The position numbers and the translations under genes are program-made. From contig CAMAWD010000001.1 in NCBI GenBank assembly GCA_945861785.1, forward strand, positions 124,001 to 188,000: a stretch of DNA of 64,000 nt, given 5' to 3'. This DNA is from Rhodoferax sp. OV413. Its GTDB lineage: Bacteria > Pseudomonadota > Gammaproteobacteria > Burkholderiales > Burkholderiaceae_C. The notes beneath the pieces were generated by a model. The model saw only the letters and a list, made by a program, of their open reading frames with translations, was not told where the DNA came from and did no database searches. Shown here piece by piece: positions 1-8,642 of the stretch; within the stretch, counting starts at the first letter, position 1, and each line of letters starts with the position of its first letter.

Positions 1-336
1 CGTGAAAGGGCACGAAAATCGCAATGTCCTGCCCTGCTTCAAGGCCAGACATTCGGCGAGCGGCGTCTCCTGCACGCGCAGTCCCAACCCGCCCAGCGTC
101 TGTGCGATCTTGCCCAAATCGCCCTCACTCTCCATCTGCCATGCGATCCGTTTGATACCCGGCGCGCCTTGGTGGAGAACAAGATTGTGGTGATCGTTGC
201 TGCATCTGAAGAATTGCTCACCTGCCGCGCCGCTCCCATTGGGCATCAGGCCCCAGACGTCCTGGTAAAAGCGGCTCGACCGTGGCAGGTCGGACACACT
301 GAGCGCGACGTAGCCAAGCCGGGAATAACGATGCAT
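1..336 (-). CDS. VOC (glyoxalase/extradiol-dioxygenase fold) protein, partial
   Basis: The minus strand reads openly from an ATG at 336 to the window edge, giving 112 codons; it is missing from the ORF track because it runs off the contig end. The start MHRYSRLGYVALSVSDLPRS and the following SRFYQDVWGL are typical of a vicinal-oxygen-chelate module: a first beta strand carrying a metal-binding His, then the helix after the LxVxD turn. AGGAGA lies just upstream of the ATG. The family includes glyoxalases, extradiol dioxygenases and bleomycin-resistance proteins; the aromatic gene neighbourhood favours a ring-cleavage or lyase-like role, but the C-terminal metal ligands are outside the window, so the reaction is not assignable. 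It is divergent from the Rieske gene at 635. Confidence 0.75.
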   Translation of the reverse strand, partial: MHRYSRLGYVALSVSDLPRSSRFYQDVWGLMPNGSGAAGEQFFRCSNDHHNLVLHQGAPGIKRIAWQMESEGDLGKIAQTLGGLGLRVQETPLAECLALKQGRTLRFSCPFT

Positions 337-430
337 TGCACTCTCCTGATCCAGTGGATGGCCTGCTGCGTGCCCTGGCGCCCCCGGCGAGATGGAGCGA
401 CCCGGCGGCGGCCTGGCAAAAAATTGTACA

Positions 431-485
431 TGCGCTCAACTTCCTATGCAACATGATTGAGCGTGCGTTCAACTTCTTGTATAGT
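431..485 (+). promoter_or_regulatory. Probable promoter with repeated operator-like half-sites
   Basis: TTGAGC (457-462) and TATAGT (480-485) are separated by exactly 17 bp and face the Rieske gene at 635. The region also holds the direct pair TGCGCTCAACTTC (431-443) and TGCGTTCAACTTC (464-476), and the inverted pair GCGCTCAA (433-440) / TTGAGCGT (457-464) around the -35 box. This layout fits binding of a dimeric repressor or activator; the regulator is not identifiable from the site. Both the VOC gene and the Rieske gene could be controlled from here. Apart from this site, the 298 bp between the two genes shows nothing recognisable. Confidence 0.5.
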
Positions 486-634
486 ACACAAAAGCGATTT
501 CGGTCGCCAGGGGTTGATTGGATATCCACGTGTACCGGGTGCCATTCCATGGTGTCGGCGCTATCGGCCAACCCGCGCAGGCTGGCGCAACCGGCCAGGC
601 GCGCGCGGTTATTGGTCATTCAGGAGTCTTGCAG

Positions 635-1918
635 ATGCTGAGCAAAGAGCAGAACGAACGCCTTACACAAGTCGGGTCAGGCACGCCCATGGGTGAGTTG
701 CTCAGGCGGTACTGGCACCCGGTTGCCGCCACGAGCGAGTTTTCCGGGAAGTTCCCGCTGAAGCGCCGACTCCTGGGCGAAGATCTCCTCGTGTACCGTG
801 ATGGAAACGGCAACTATTCAGCCATCGAACCGGTCTGCGCACATCGCAGGGCCACGCTCGAGTTCGGTTGCATCGAGAAGGATGGAATTCGCTGCCCGTA
901 CCACGGCTGGAAGTACGACATTACGGGGCAATGTGTGGACATGCCAGCCGAGCCCGCCAACAGCACCTACAAGGCCAAGGTCAAACTGACCGCCTACCCA
1001 GGAATGGAAATGGGCGGGCTTGTCTGGCTCTACCTGGGGCCACAACCGCAGCCCTTGCTTCCCCGGTTTGACCTGTTTGTCTGGGACCGATGCCTGCGCG
1101 ACATTGGCCAAGTCAGCTTGCCATGCAACTTCGTCCAGATCATGGAGAACTCGGTGGACCCGCACCATGTGGAATGGTTACACGGGATGCTGGGCCGCTA
1201 CATGCGCGGCGGGAGTGCGAGTGATGACCTGTTCAGCAAACACGCGGTGAAAATCGGGTTTGACACGTTTGAATATGGAATCATCAAACGCCGCCTGGTT
1301 GCCGGGCAAACCGAGGAAAGCGACAGCTGGAAAATCGGGCACCCGCTTGTTTTTCCAACCATGCTGCGTGTCGGTGGTGGTGGTCACAACCAGTACCAGA
1401 TCAGGGTCCCGGTGGACGATGTCACGACCCACCTCTACTACTACTCGGCCTACCAGCCTTTGGACGAGACCATTGCCGTGCCGCACCAAGACGTGATCCC
1501 GCTGTATGAGATGTTGTTGCGCTGGCCGGATGGCTCCCCCTGCATGGACGTCACCGAGATTCAAGACATGCTGGTCTGGATCACGCAAAGCCCGATAGTC
1601 GACCGGACCCTGGAGCGCCTGGTCACGTCAGACGTAGGGCTCCATCATTTGCGAAAACTGTATTTTTCGGAAATGGAAAAAGTCGAACAAGGGCTGGACC
1701 CGCTGGGGGTGGTTCGCGACCCGGCCAAGAACACCATGATCGAATTACCCCAGGAACGGCACACCTATGGCGCAGGCACTGAATTTCTGCGCGCAACCCT
1801 GCTCAACGGCCAAGCCCAGTTCAGCCCTTTGCTGCCTGAAATTATGGCCATGTTCGGGCTGTCGAACCTCACCACCGACGGGCAGCTGAAGCAGGCCCAG
1901 CGCCCATTGACCGATTGA
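635..1918 (+). CDS. Rieske [2Fe-2S] aromatic oxygenase, alpha subunit (phthalate-dioxygenase type)
   Basis: This is the oxygenase component of a non-haem iron hydroxylase or O-demethylase. I use the ATG at 635 (MLSKEQNERLTQVGSGTPMG) rather than the ORF-track start at 518, because CAGGAG lies 8 bases upstream and the two other Rieske genes here begin with the same motif; the protein is 427 aa. The Rieske cluster ligands are C68-x-H70 and C87-x2-H90 (CPYHGW). The mononuclear iron site is visible as NSVDPHHVEWLH. The single-subunit architecture resembles phthalate 4,5-dioxygenase and related aryl O-demethylases. The next gene starts 35 bp downstream and looks like a dihydroxyphthalate decarboxylase, which supports an aromatic diacid or methoxy-aromatic substrate. 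No reductase partner is encoded nearby. Confidence 0.92.
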   Translation: MLSKEQNERLTQVGSGTPMGELLRRYWHPVAATSEFSGKFPLKRRLLGEDLLVYRDGNGNYSAIEPVCAHRRATLEFGCIEKDGIRCPYHGWKYDITGQCVDMPAEPANSTYKAKVKLTAYPGMEMGGLVWLYLGPQPQPLLPRFDLFVWDRCLRDIGQVSLPCNFVQIMENSVDPHHVEWLHGMLGRYMRGGSASDDLFSKHAVKIGFDTFEYGIIKRRLVAGQTEESDSWKIGHPLVFPTMLRVGGGGHNQYQIRVPVDDVTTHLYYYSAYQPLDETIAVPHQDVIPLYEMLLRWPDGSPCMDVTEIQDMLVWITQSPIVDRTLERLVTSDVGLHHLRKLYFSEMEKVEQGLDPLGVVRDPAKNTMIELPQERHTYGAGTEFLRATLLNGQAQFSPLLPEIMAMFGLSNLTTDGQLKQAQRPLTD

Positions 1919-1953
1919 CGTGGCCCGTGCCACCCGATCCACCTTGGAGACCC

Positions 1954-2928
1954 ATGAAACAGCCCCTCATTCTCTTGGCGCACAACTATGACAGGACGGC
2001 AGCCGTGGTGGATGGCCGTGTCCTGGTAGGTGGGACCAGAGCGCGTGTTGAAGTCGCAAGCAGCGTTCCCGAAAACTTCAAACGGATGATGGGTGATGAC
2101 GACGTGGTCGCCGGGGAGATGTCGCTTGGTTTTCATGCCGTCATTTCTGGCAGCCAGGACATGAGTCGTTTCGTGGGCCTGCCCATCTTCCTGTCCAGGT
2201 CGTTCAGGCATGGCAATGTCTTTGTGGGTAAAAATAGCCCCCTGGAGAACTTCTCCGAACTCAAGGGCAAGAAAGTCGGACTCGAAGAGTACGCAATGAC
2301 CATGGGCATTTGGGCAAGGGCACTTTTCATGGAAGCCGGGGTCTCCCCGCAGTCCATTGACTGGTACACGGCAAGGGACCCGGTCGTGGTACCAGAGATC
2401 GAAGCCAAGCTCAAGGCGACGCTGAGCTTGAGCCGAGTCCATGGGCGGACCCTCTGGGACTTGCTGGAGCACGGGGAAATCGATGCCGTGATCGGTCGGC
2501 CACCGAAACTCCAGGACGTCCACCATGGTCCGTTCAGACGCTTGTTGAAGGACCATTGGGCGGTCCAGCGGAACTACTATTCCGAGCGAAAAATGTTCCC
2601 GCTCATGCATTTGCTGGTCCTGCGCCGGGCAGCCTATGAGGAAAGACCGGAATTGGCGCGTGACCTCTTCACGGCGTTCGTTCAGTCCAAGCAAATTGCG
2701 GTGGACGATCTGCGCTCCAATCTCCACACACTGTCGGTCACGCTCCCGATGCTGGAGTCGCATATCGATTACACAGTCAGGATTTTTGGCGAAGACTGGT
2801 GGCCCTATGGAATTCGCCAGAACCTTGTTGAGCTCAACGCTTTCGCATCCTATTGCCTGGACCAGGGACTGACCACGGCCCCATTGCGCCTGGACCGCTT
2901 GTTTTGCGCAGAAACACTCTCCAGCTGA
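1954..2928 (+). CDS. 4,5-dihydroxyphthalate decarboxylase-like protein (SsuA/NMT1-like fold)
   Basis: The protein has 324 aa from the ATG at 1954, which follows TTGGAGA; the ORF-track start at 1915 overlaps the preceding gene and has no ribosome site. It has no signal peptide, so it is not a secreted binding protein, although the fold is that of periplasmic type-2 binding proteins. The pattern of an early YDRT segment, a GEMSLG segment, FLSRSFRHGNVFV and GKKVGLEEYAMTMGIWAR matches the 4,5-dihydroxyphthalate decarboxylase (Pht5/OphC) family as I know it. In that pathway it follows Rieske oxygenation and dihydrodiol dehydrogenation and yields protocatechuate. It is co-directional with the Rieske gene, separated by 35 bp, and probably co-transcribed. 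The exact substrate is inferred. Confidence 0.75.
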   Translation: MKQPLILLAHNYDRTAAVVDGRVLVGGTRARVEVASSVPENFKRMMGDDDVVAGEMSLGFHAVISGSQDMSRFVGLPIFLSRSFRHGNVFVGKNSPLENFSELKGKKVGLEEYAMTMGIWARALFMEAGVSPQSIDWYTARDPVVVPEIEAKLKATLSLSRVHGRTLWDLLEHGEIDAVIGRPPKLQDVHHGPFRRLLKDHWAVQRNYYSERKMFPLMHLLVLRRAAYEERPELARDLFTAFVQSKQIAVDDLRSNLHTLSVTLPMLESHIDYTVRIFGEDWWPYGIRQNLVELNAFASYCLDQGLTTAPLRLDRLFCAETLSS

Positions 2929-2990
2929 GGTGCCCATCCACAGGTCGCCGGGTGGCATGCACTGTCACGGTTGGGCGCCCTTCCTCGCGC

Positions 2991-3235
2991 ACCCCCCATG
3001 GGCTTGTGCTTGATCAGCCCACGCTGCACGGTCGTCGGCAACCGGAGCGTTGGTGATACAGTCTGCCGGCGCGCCGAAAAGAGCTGCTTTGGGCGCAACT
3101 ACACGCCGGGCGAACAAGTCCATCGGGCCAACGCGACTCCGTCAGTGCCACCTCGCACTTGTCATCGCTGCCATACCGCTCCATGAACACCATCGTCGAG
3201 AGTCCGGGTTGAAGTTGCACTGCATTCATCGCCAT
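2991..3235 (-). pseudogene. Remnant of IS1595-family (ISXO2-like) transposase
   Basis: On the minus strand the reading from 3235 gives VQLQPGLSTMVFMERYGSDD, then CEVALTESRWPDGLVRPAC and SSFRRAGRLYHQRSGC, which is the N-terminal zinc-ribbon region of IS1595-family transposases (one metal Cys appears changed). In another frame shortly after, LIKHKPMGGARGR resembles the WLIKHKLM block of the same transposases, so the two pieces are joined after an internal deletion and frameshift. The DDE catalytic domain is absent and no terminal inverted repeats were found. The remnant fills most of the 417-bp gap 2929-3345 between the decarboxylase-like gene and hyuA; the rest of that gap shows nothing recognisable. 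Confidence 0.7.
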
Positions 3236-3345
3236 GGCGCACCCCCTGTTGTGGCGAGCCCAGCTGCCGCCCCCACAGGCTCACCACCTGAGCCTGCTGA
3301 GGCATCTCGCCCATCAGGACCGGTTTTGACAGGAGAAAAAACCTT

Positions 3346-5421
3346 ATGACCTGGATGATCGGTATCGATACCGGGGGGACATTCACCGATGTGATCGGCA
3401 TGAACCGCCTGACCGGTGAGCTTCGTACCGTCAAGGTGCCCTCAACCCCGCGCGACCCGTCGCAGGCGATTGTCAACGGTGTCGCCGCACTGATGGAGGT
3501 GAAGGGCGACTTCACCGCCAAGGACATCAGCTTCTTCGCCCACGGCACCACCGTCGCTACCAATGCGGTGATCGAACGCAAGGGCGCCCGCACCGGCCTC
3601 CTGGTCACCAGGGGCACCAACGCCGTGTATTTCGCGCGCATGTCACGCCAGCCCGAGGGCCTGGAGGTCCTGAGCCCGGACCTGCAGAAGCCGGCTCCGC
3701 TGGTGGCGCTGTCGCACACGCGCGAAATCGGTGAACGGCTGGCGTTCGACGGCGCGGTGCTGCAGGCGCTGGACGAGGAAGAGGTGCTGGCGCAGGTGCG
3801 TGATCTCGTGCAGAAGAAGAAAGTCGAATCGATCGCGGTCTGTTACCTGTTCTCGTTCATGCGCGCCGACCACGAACAGGCCACACTGCGTGCCATCCGC
3901 CGTGCCTTTCCTTCGATTCGTGTTTCGCTGTCCAGCGAGCTGATACCGATCATCCGCGAATACCGGCGCCTGTCGACCACCGTGCTCGACGCCTATGTCG
4001 GCCCCACGCTGGATGGTTATCTGCAGCGCCTGGCAGCCGGCCTGCGCGGTGCTGGGCTGACGACCCGCCAAGTGTTCATCATGCAGTCCAACGGCGGATT
4101 GATGAGTATCGATGTGGCGAGCGCCAACCCGGTGCAGACCTTGCTGTCCGGGCCAGCCGGCGGCGTGATCTCGGGCAAGTACCTCGGCGGCATCACCGAG
4201 TTTCCGAACCTGGTGACCTTCGATGTCGGTGGCACCAGCACCGATGTGGCAACCATCGTGGACGGTGAGAACCCGGAGACCACCGACGGCAACGTGGCCG
4301 GCCACGACAGCTCGGTGCCGATGAGCGACATCGGCACCATCGGCGCCGGCGGCGGCACGATCGCGCGGGTTGGTGCGGACGGCCGGTTGCGTGTGGGACC
4401 CGACAGTGCGGGTGCCGACCCGGGCCCGGTGTGTTACGGTATTGGCGGGGTCGACCCCACGGTGACGGATGCCGCGCTTGTGCTGGGCTACCTGGACCCT
4501 TCCGCGGCGTTGGGCGGACGGGTGAAGATCGATCGTGGGCGTGCGGAACGGGCGATCGCCTCGAAGATCGCCGAACCCCTGGGCATCAGCATCGAGGACG
4601 CCGCCTTTGGCATCATCAAGATCATCAGCAGCCACATGGAGGGCGAGATCCGTCTGCGTCTGATGTCGCGTGGCTACAGCCCCAAGCGCTTTGCCTTGGT
4701 TGCGATGGGTGGCGCCGGACCGATGCATGCGAGCATGGTGGCAGCCAACCTCGGGTTCCAGGCCGTGCTGGTGCCGCCTTACCCCGGTCTTGGTTCCGCA
4801 ATGGGACTGTTGCTGACAGATATCCGGCATACCTATCTGCAATCGCGACCGGGTGCACTCGCCAGCTACGACAGCGATGCTGTGGCCGCATTGTTTGCGG
4901 CGCTTCGCGCCAAGGGGGCCGCCGAAGCGCGCGACGAAGGTACCCCAGCCGACACGGTGCATTTCCTCAACTTCCTGGAACTCCGTTATCTGGGCCAGGG
5001 TTATGAGTTGCAGGTCTCCTGTGCGGATGTGCCGCTCGATGACACCGCACGCGCCGACATCAGCAGCCGCTTTCACCAGTTGCACGAGAAGCAATATGGT
5101 CACTGCGCGCCGGACTCGCCGATCGAGATTGTCAACTTTCGGGTCGATTCGGTGGCCACCATGCCAAAGCTGAGGCTGCCCGAACAGGCCAGCGCCGGGC
5201 GTGCAACGGGTGCGGCCCAGCCCCGATCACAACGCAAGGTCTATTTCGCCGAAACGCGGGGATTCGTGGACACGCCGGTGTATGGGCGTGCGACGCTGCA
5301 AAGCGGCGACCGGCTCGTTGGGCCGGCCATCATCGAACAAGCCGACACCACGACCGTGCTGCTGCCGGGGCAACAGCTCTCGGTCGATCCGCACTTCAAT
5401 CTGGTTCTGCGCAATGAGTGA
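3346..5421 (+). CDS. hyuA: Hydantoinase A / N-methylhydantoinase-type ATP-dependent amidase-carboxylase subunit (HyuA family)
   Basis: The protein has 691 aa, starting at an ATG preceded by CAGGAGAAAA. The N-terminus IGIDTGGTFTDVIG is the phosphate-1 loop of the hydantoinase/oxoprolinase ATPase fold, FAHGTTVATNA is characteristic of HyuA, and a second ATPase-core block reads VTFDVGGTSTDVA near residue 290. The family couples ATP hydrolysis to opening of cyclic amides (5-oxoproline, N-methylhydantoin, caprolactam) or to carboxylation of ketones (acetone, acetophenone). It works as a complex with the HyuB subunit, whose start codon overlaps this stop by 8 bp. In an aromatic cluster an aryl-ketone carboxylase role is possible, but the extra subunits known from acetophenone carboxylase are not seen here. 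Confidence 0.9.
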   Translation: MTWMIGIDTGGTFTDVIGMNRLTGELRTVKVPSTPRDPSQAIVNGVAALMEVKGDFTAKDISFFAHGTTVATNAVIERKGARTGLLVTRGTNAVYFARMSRQPEGLEVLSPDLQKPAPLVALSHTREIGERLAFDGAVLQALDEEEVLAQVRDLVQKKKVESIAVCYLFSFMRADHEQATLRAIRRAFPSIRVSLSSELIPIIREYRRLSTTVLDAYVGPTLDGYLQRLAAGLRGAGLTTRQVFIMQSNGGLMSIDVASANPVQTLLSGPAGGVISGKYLGGITEFPNLVTFDVGGTSTDVATIVDGENPETTDGNVAGHDSSVPMSDIGTIGAGGGTIARVGADGRLRVGPDSAGADPGPVCYGIGGVDPTVTDAALVLGYLDPSAALGGRVKIDRGRAERAIASKIAEPLGISIEDAAFGIIKIISSHMEGEIRLRLMSRGYSPKRFALVAMGGAGPMHASMVAANLGFQAVLVPPYPGLGSAMGLLLTDIRHTYLQSRPGALASYDSDAVAALFAALRAKGAAEARDEGTPADTVHFLNFLELRYLGQGYELQVSCADVPLDDTARADISSRFHQLHEKQYGHCAPDSPIEIVNFRVDSVATMPKLRLPEQASAGRATGAAQPRSQRKVYFAETRGFVDTPVYGRATLQSGDRLVGPAIIEQADTTTVLLPGQQLSVDPHFNLVLRNE

Positions 5422-7135
5422 GGTCACCATGCAGATAGATCCCATCACGCTGGAAATCATCGCGAACCGGTTCGACGAGATCCAGCGGATCATGAAACAC
5501 CGGCTCTTTCGCACCGGGTATTCGACCATCCTGCGTGAGTCTTTTGATGGCGGCGCCGGCCTGCTGGACCGCCAGGGGCGGGTGATCGGCGCCTCGGGCA
5601 TGAGCATCCACACGCGGCCCTACGCCTTCTTCATCGCCGGTGTACTGGCTGCATTTGCGGAGAAGGACATTGCCGAAGGTGACGTGTTCATCTCCAACGA
5701 CCCCTACCGAGGCGGCGTGGCGCATTCGCCTGACATGGCAGTGGCCACCCCCGTGTTCGCCGACGGACGCCTGATTGCCTTCTGCACGAGCATCGCACAC
5801 AAGCCCGACGTCGGTGGTCTGGCCCCGGGGTCGGCGAGCCCAGCCTCGCGCTCGATCTTCCATGAAGGGTTGCTGGTACCGCCCTGCAAGCTGTTCGAAC
5901 GCGGACAACTGGTTGACGGTGTCAAGCGCATCCTGGAGAACAATTCCCGCACCCCGAAACTGCTGCTTGGCGACCTGTTTGGTCAGGTGGGGTGCACGCG
6001 CATTGGTGCACAACTGTTCCAGGAGCTCACACAGCGCGAAGGTGTCGCGACCATCCTCAACGCGATTGAGCAACTGATGGACTCCTCCGAGCGGCAACTG
6101 CGCGAGGGCTTGCGGCGCATCCCGGACGGCAAGGTAACGGTGGACAGCTTCCTGGACGGCGACGGGGTGGTGGAGCGGCCGATCCGCATCGCGCTGACGG
6201 TCACGAAGCAGGGCGACGGCATCACCTTCGACTTCACAGGCAGCGAGCCGCAGACCCCGGGCCCGGCGAATACAGTGGTGCAGTCGGTGGAGGCCGCCGC
6301 AATCACCGGCCTGCTGTCCGCCGTCGACCACACTGTCCCCAACAACGAGGGGGTGCGGCGTGTCGTGACATTTATCCTGCCCCAAGATTCAGTCGTCAAC
6401 CCGACTTCGCCGGCACCGGTCAATTCCTACATTCCCACCTCGCACCTGGTGTTCAACGCGGTGATGGAGGCGATCGGCACCCTGGCGCCGGAGCGGGCTG
6501 CGGCGGCTTCCGGTCTGGGCCTGGGCGGCATGGCGCTGGGTTATGCACATACCCGCGCGGGCGGCAGCCACGTGCATTACGAAATCACGCTCACCGCCAC
6601 CGGTGGCACGGCGCGCGGTGATGGCTGTTCGGCCATCATGCCGATGTCCAACCTCGAGTCGGTCCAGCCGATCGAGATCGTGGAGAGCGAGTTCCCGGTG
6701 CGGATCACCGACTTCTCCATGCTGCCTGACTCCTGCGGACCGGGCCGGCACCGGGGTGGCGTGGGTGTGCGCCGGGAGATGGAATTGCTCGAGGACGCGC
6801 AGTTCGTGTCGCGCCTGTCGCAGCGCCGTTACGGCGCCAAGGGACTGGCCGGCGGTATGGCGCCGTCGGTATCGCGCACCGTCGTGCGCGAGGCGGGCGT
6901 CGAGCGTGCCCTTCCCGGTCTGGCGCTGCTGCAGATGAAAGCCGGTGACCGGGTTCGCATCGAACAGTCGGGCGGTGGGGGCTGGGGGGACGCGCGGCTG
7001 CGCGACCCCGAGGCGGTGCTGCGCGACGTCGATGACGGCATCGTTTCGCCGGAGAGCGCGCGACGCGACTACGGCGTCGTGGCCCAACGCAATGTCAATG
7101 GGGAGTTGGTTGTTGCCGCGCTGGAACGCGGCTGA
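5414..7135 (+). CDS. hyuB: Hydantoinase B-type subunit (HyuB family)
   Basis: The protein has 573 aa from the ATG at 5414, overlapping hyuA by 8 bp; an alternative in-frame ATG lies at 5429. The ORF-track start at 5201 lies deep inside hyuA and is rejected. IDPITLEIIANRFDEIQRIM at the N-terminus, an ISNDPYRGG block and SIAHKPDVGG are classical HyuB features. It is the partner of HyuA in ATP-dependent cyclic amidases or ketone carboxylases. The overlap implies translational coupling and equimolar production. The gene ends in a convergent junction with the Rieske gene at 7238. The 102-bp junction contains GCGCCG/CGGCGC arms but no strong terminator. Confidence 0.9.
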   Translation: MSEVTMQIDPITLEIIANRFDEIQRIMKHRLFRTGYSTILRESFDGGAGLLDRQGRVIGASGMSIHTRPYAFFIAGVLAAFAEKDIAEGDVFISNDPYRGGVAHSPDMAVATPVFADGRLIAFCTSIAHKPDVGGLAPGSASPASRSIFHEGLLVPPCKLFERGQLVDGVKRILENNSRTPKLLLGDLFGQVGCTRIGAQLFQELTQREGVATILNAIEQLMDSSERQLREGLRRIPDGKVTVDSFLDGDGVVERPIRIALTVTKQGDGITFDFTGSEPQTPGPANTVVQSVEAAAITGLLSAVDHTVPNNEGVRRVVTFILPQDSVVNPTSPAPVNSYIPTSHLVFNAVMEAIGTLAPERAAAASGLGLGGMALGYAHTRAGGSHVHYEITLTATGGTARGDGCSAIMPMSNLESVQPIEIVESEFPVRITDFSMLPDSCGPGRHRGGVGVRREMELLEDAQFVSRLSQRRYGAKGLAGGMAPSVSRTVVREAGVERALPGLALLQMKAGDRVRIEQSGGGGWGDARLRDPEAVLRDVDDGIVSPESARRDYGVVAQRNVNGELVVAALERG

Positions 7136-7237
7136 ACCCAGGAGTGCGAGCTTGGTGAATGCTGAAGAGAACGACCCGATGTGCCGCGTCGAGGGAGATG
7201 CGCCGATGGGTCAGAGGATGCGACGGCGCAACGGCGC

Positions 7238-8560
7238 TCAGCGTGCCGGCCCCGAGCCCCTGTCCATGAAGGGCTCTCCTGCCAGCGGCCCGGTGTAGTC
7301 CTGGGCCTTCAGGCCCATCGCCTCTTCGAAGCGATGCCGGACCCAGTCTGGCTGTCCGGCTTGCAGGATGTAGCCCAGCACAGTTTGGCGGTGCACCGGG
7401 TTGGCCAGGATCTCTGCGCGCGTCAGCCCATGCATCGCGATGTTGCGTCGCACGCTGGGCAGCTCGATGCGCACGTTGTGCCGCGGGTCGCGCAGGATGC
7501 CCTTTGGGTCCAGGCCTTGTGCCACAGCGGCCAGGTCGGCCAGAAAGCGCCGGCGCAGCATGACGATGCCCCCGTCGCTCGCACCCAGAAACTCGCGCGT
7601 GCGATCGGCGATACGGCCCTGGCCCGCCCACGCGACGAAGTCCTGGTTCATCACGTGGGAGGTGATCCAGCGTCCGTGTTCGTCATGTGTCGGCCCGATC
7701 CAGGTGGGGATGCTGCCCTGGACATAAGGCTCCTGCTCGCGCGGCACATGCACATAGTGCCAGGTCACGCTCAATGTGTTCTCGTCGTCTACAGGCACGC
7801 GCCACTCAAAATGGTTGCCGAGGAAGAATCCGTTCGGCCACAGGCAGACGCGCCCGGTCGTCCAGGCAGTGTCGTTTTCGTCGCTTCCTTCGCGCATGCG
7901 TTTGTACACCAGACCATGCTCGAACTCTTCGAATTTGACCCGCAGGTGGCGGGCGGAACGCCCGGCTTGCGGGCCATCACGCAGGCGTGCGCCCCAGTTG
8001 TCGTGCATCCACTCGAAATGCACCGGGTCGATCGAGTTTTCCTGGCATTGCAGCCAGTTGCAGGGCAATTGCGACAGCACCACCTGCACGAAGCCGTTCT
8101 TCCATGAGAACTGCTCCCAGTCGGGTACCAGGGGCGCGGGCAGCGGACCCAGGTAGGCCCACACCATGCCCCCCTTGGTCTGCACCGGATAGGCCTTCAC
8201 GGCGGCTCCGCCACGCAGGCCATGGCCCGGTCGCGCCAGGTCTTCATAAGGCTGTGCGGTGCAGGCGCCGGTGGCCGAGAACTCCCATCCGTGGTAGGAG
8301 CAGCGCAGGCCCTGCTGCTCGACCATGCCATGCAGCAGATCTGCGCGGCGGTGCGAACAATGCCGGTCGATCAGGCCGAAGTGACCCTGAAGGTCGCGGA
8401 ACAGGACCAGATCCTCACCCATGAGGCGCACGGGCTTGATGGCGACCTGGTCGAATTCGGACACGCCGGCGATGGGCATCCAGTATCTGCGCAGCAGGTC
8501 GCCCATGGCGGTGCCAGTTCCGACCCGGGTGAGGGTCTCGTTCTTGTGCTGGTCGAGCAT
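7238..8560 (-). CDS. Rieske [2Fe-2S] aromatic oxygenase, alpha subunit (second copy)
   Basis: The protein has 440 aa, starting at an ATG with GAAGGAGA upstream. The Rieske ligands C68-x-H70 and C87-x2-H90 occupy exactly the same positions as in the oxygenase at 635, and the catalytic iron motif is NSIDPVHFEWMH. It is clearly paralogous to, but well diverged from, the other two oxygenases, so a different substrate is likely. It lies 82 bp downstream of the acyl-CoA synthetase gene on the same strand and may be co-transcribed with it from the divergent promoter at 10.35 kb. Phthalate-type dioxygenase or methoxy-aromatic O-demethylase are both plausible activities. Confidence 0.92.
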   Translation of the reverse strand: MLDQHKNETLTRVGTGTAMGDLLRRYWMPIAGVSEFDQVAIKPVRLMGEDLVLFRDLQGHFGLIDRHCSHRRADLLHGMVEQQGLRCSYHGWEFSATGACTAQPYEDLARPGHGLRGGAAVKAYPVQTKGGMVWAYLGPLPAPLVPDWEQFSWKNGFVQVVLSQLPCNWLQCQENSIDPVHFEWMHDNWGARLRDGPQAGRSARHLRVKFEEFEHGLVYKRMREGSDENDTAWTTGRVCLWPNGFFLGNHFEWRVPVDDENTLSVTWHYVHVPREQEPYVQGSIPTWIGPTHDEHGRWITSHVMNQDFVAWAGQGRIADRTREFLGASDGGIVMLRRRFLADLAAVAQGLDPKGILRDPRHNVRIELPSVRRNIAMHGLTRAEILANPVHRQTVLGYILQAGQPDWVRHRFEEAMGLKAQDYTGPLAGEPFMDRGSGPAR

Positions 8561-8642
8561 GCGGTCTCCTTCGCGACCTGACTGTCAGAGCGGCGCACCC
8601 AGGCCGCTGCTTGTATTCGTCATCCAGGAATGTCGCGCGTTC

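Noticed and set aside
1765-2958. 397-aa minus-strand ORF
   Set aside because: It is antisense to the dihydroxyphthalate-decarboxylase-like gene, with no family motifs.
7136-7237. Terminator hairpin between hyuB and the Rieske gene
   Set aside because: The GCGCCG/CGGCGC arms have an 18-nt loop and no U-tract, which is too weak to call.
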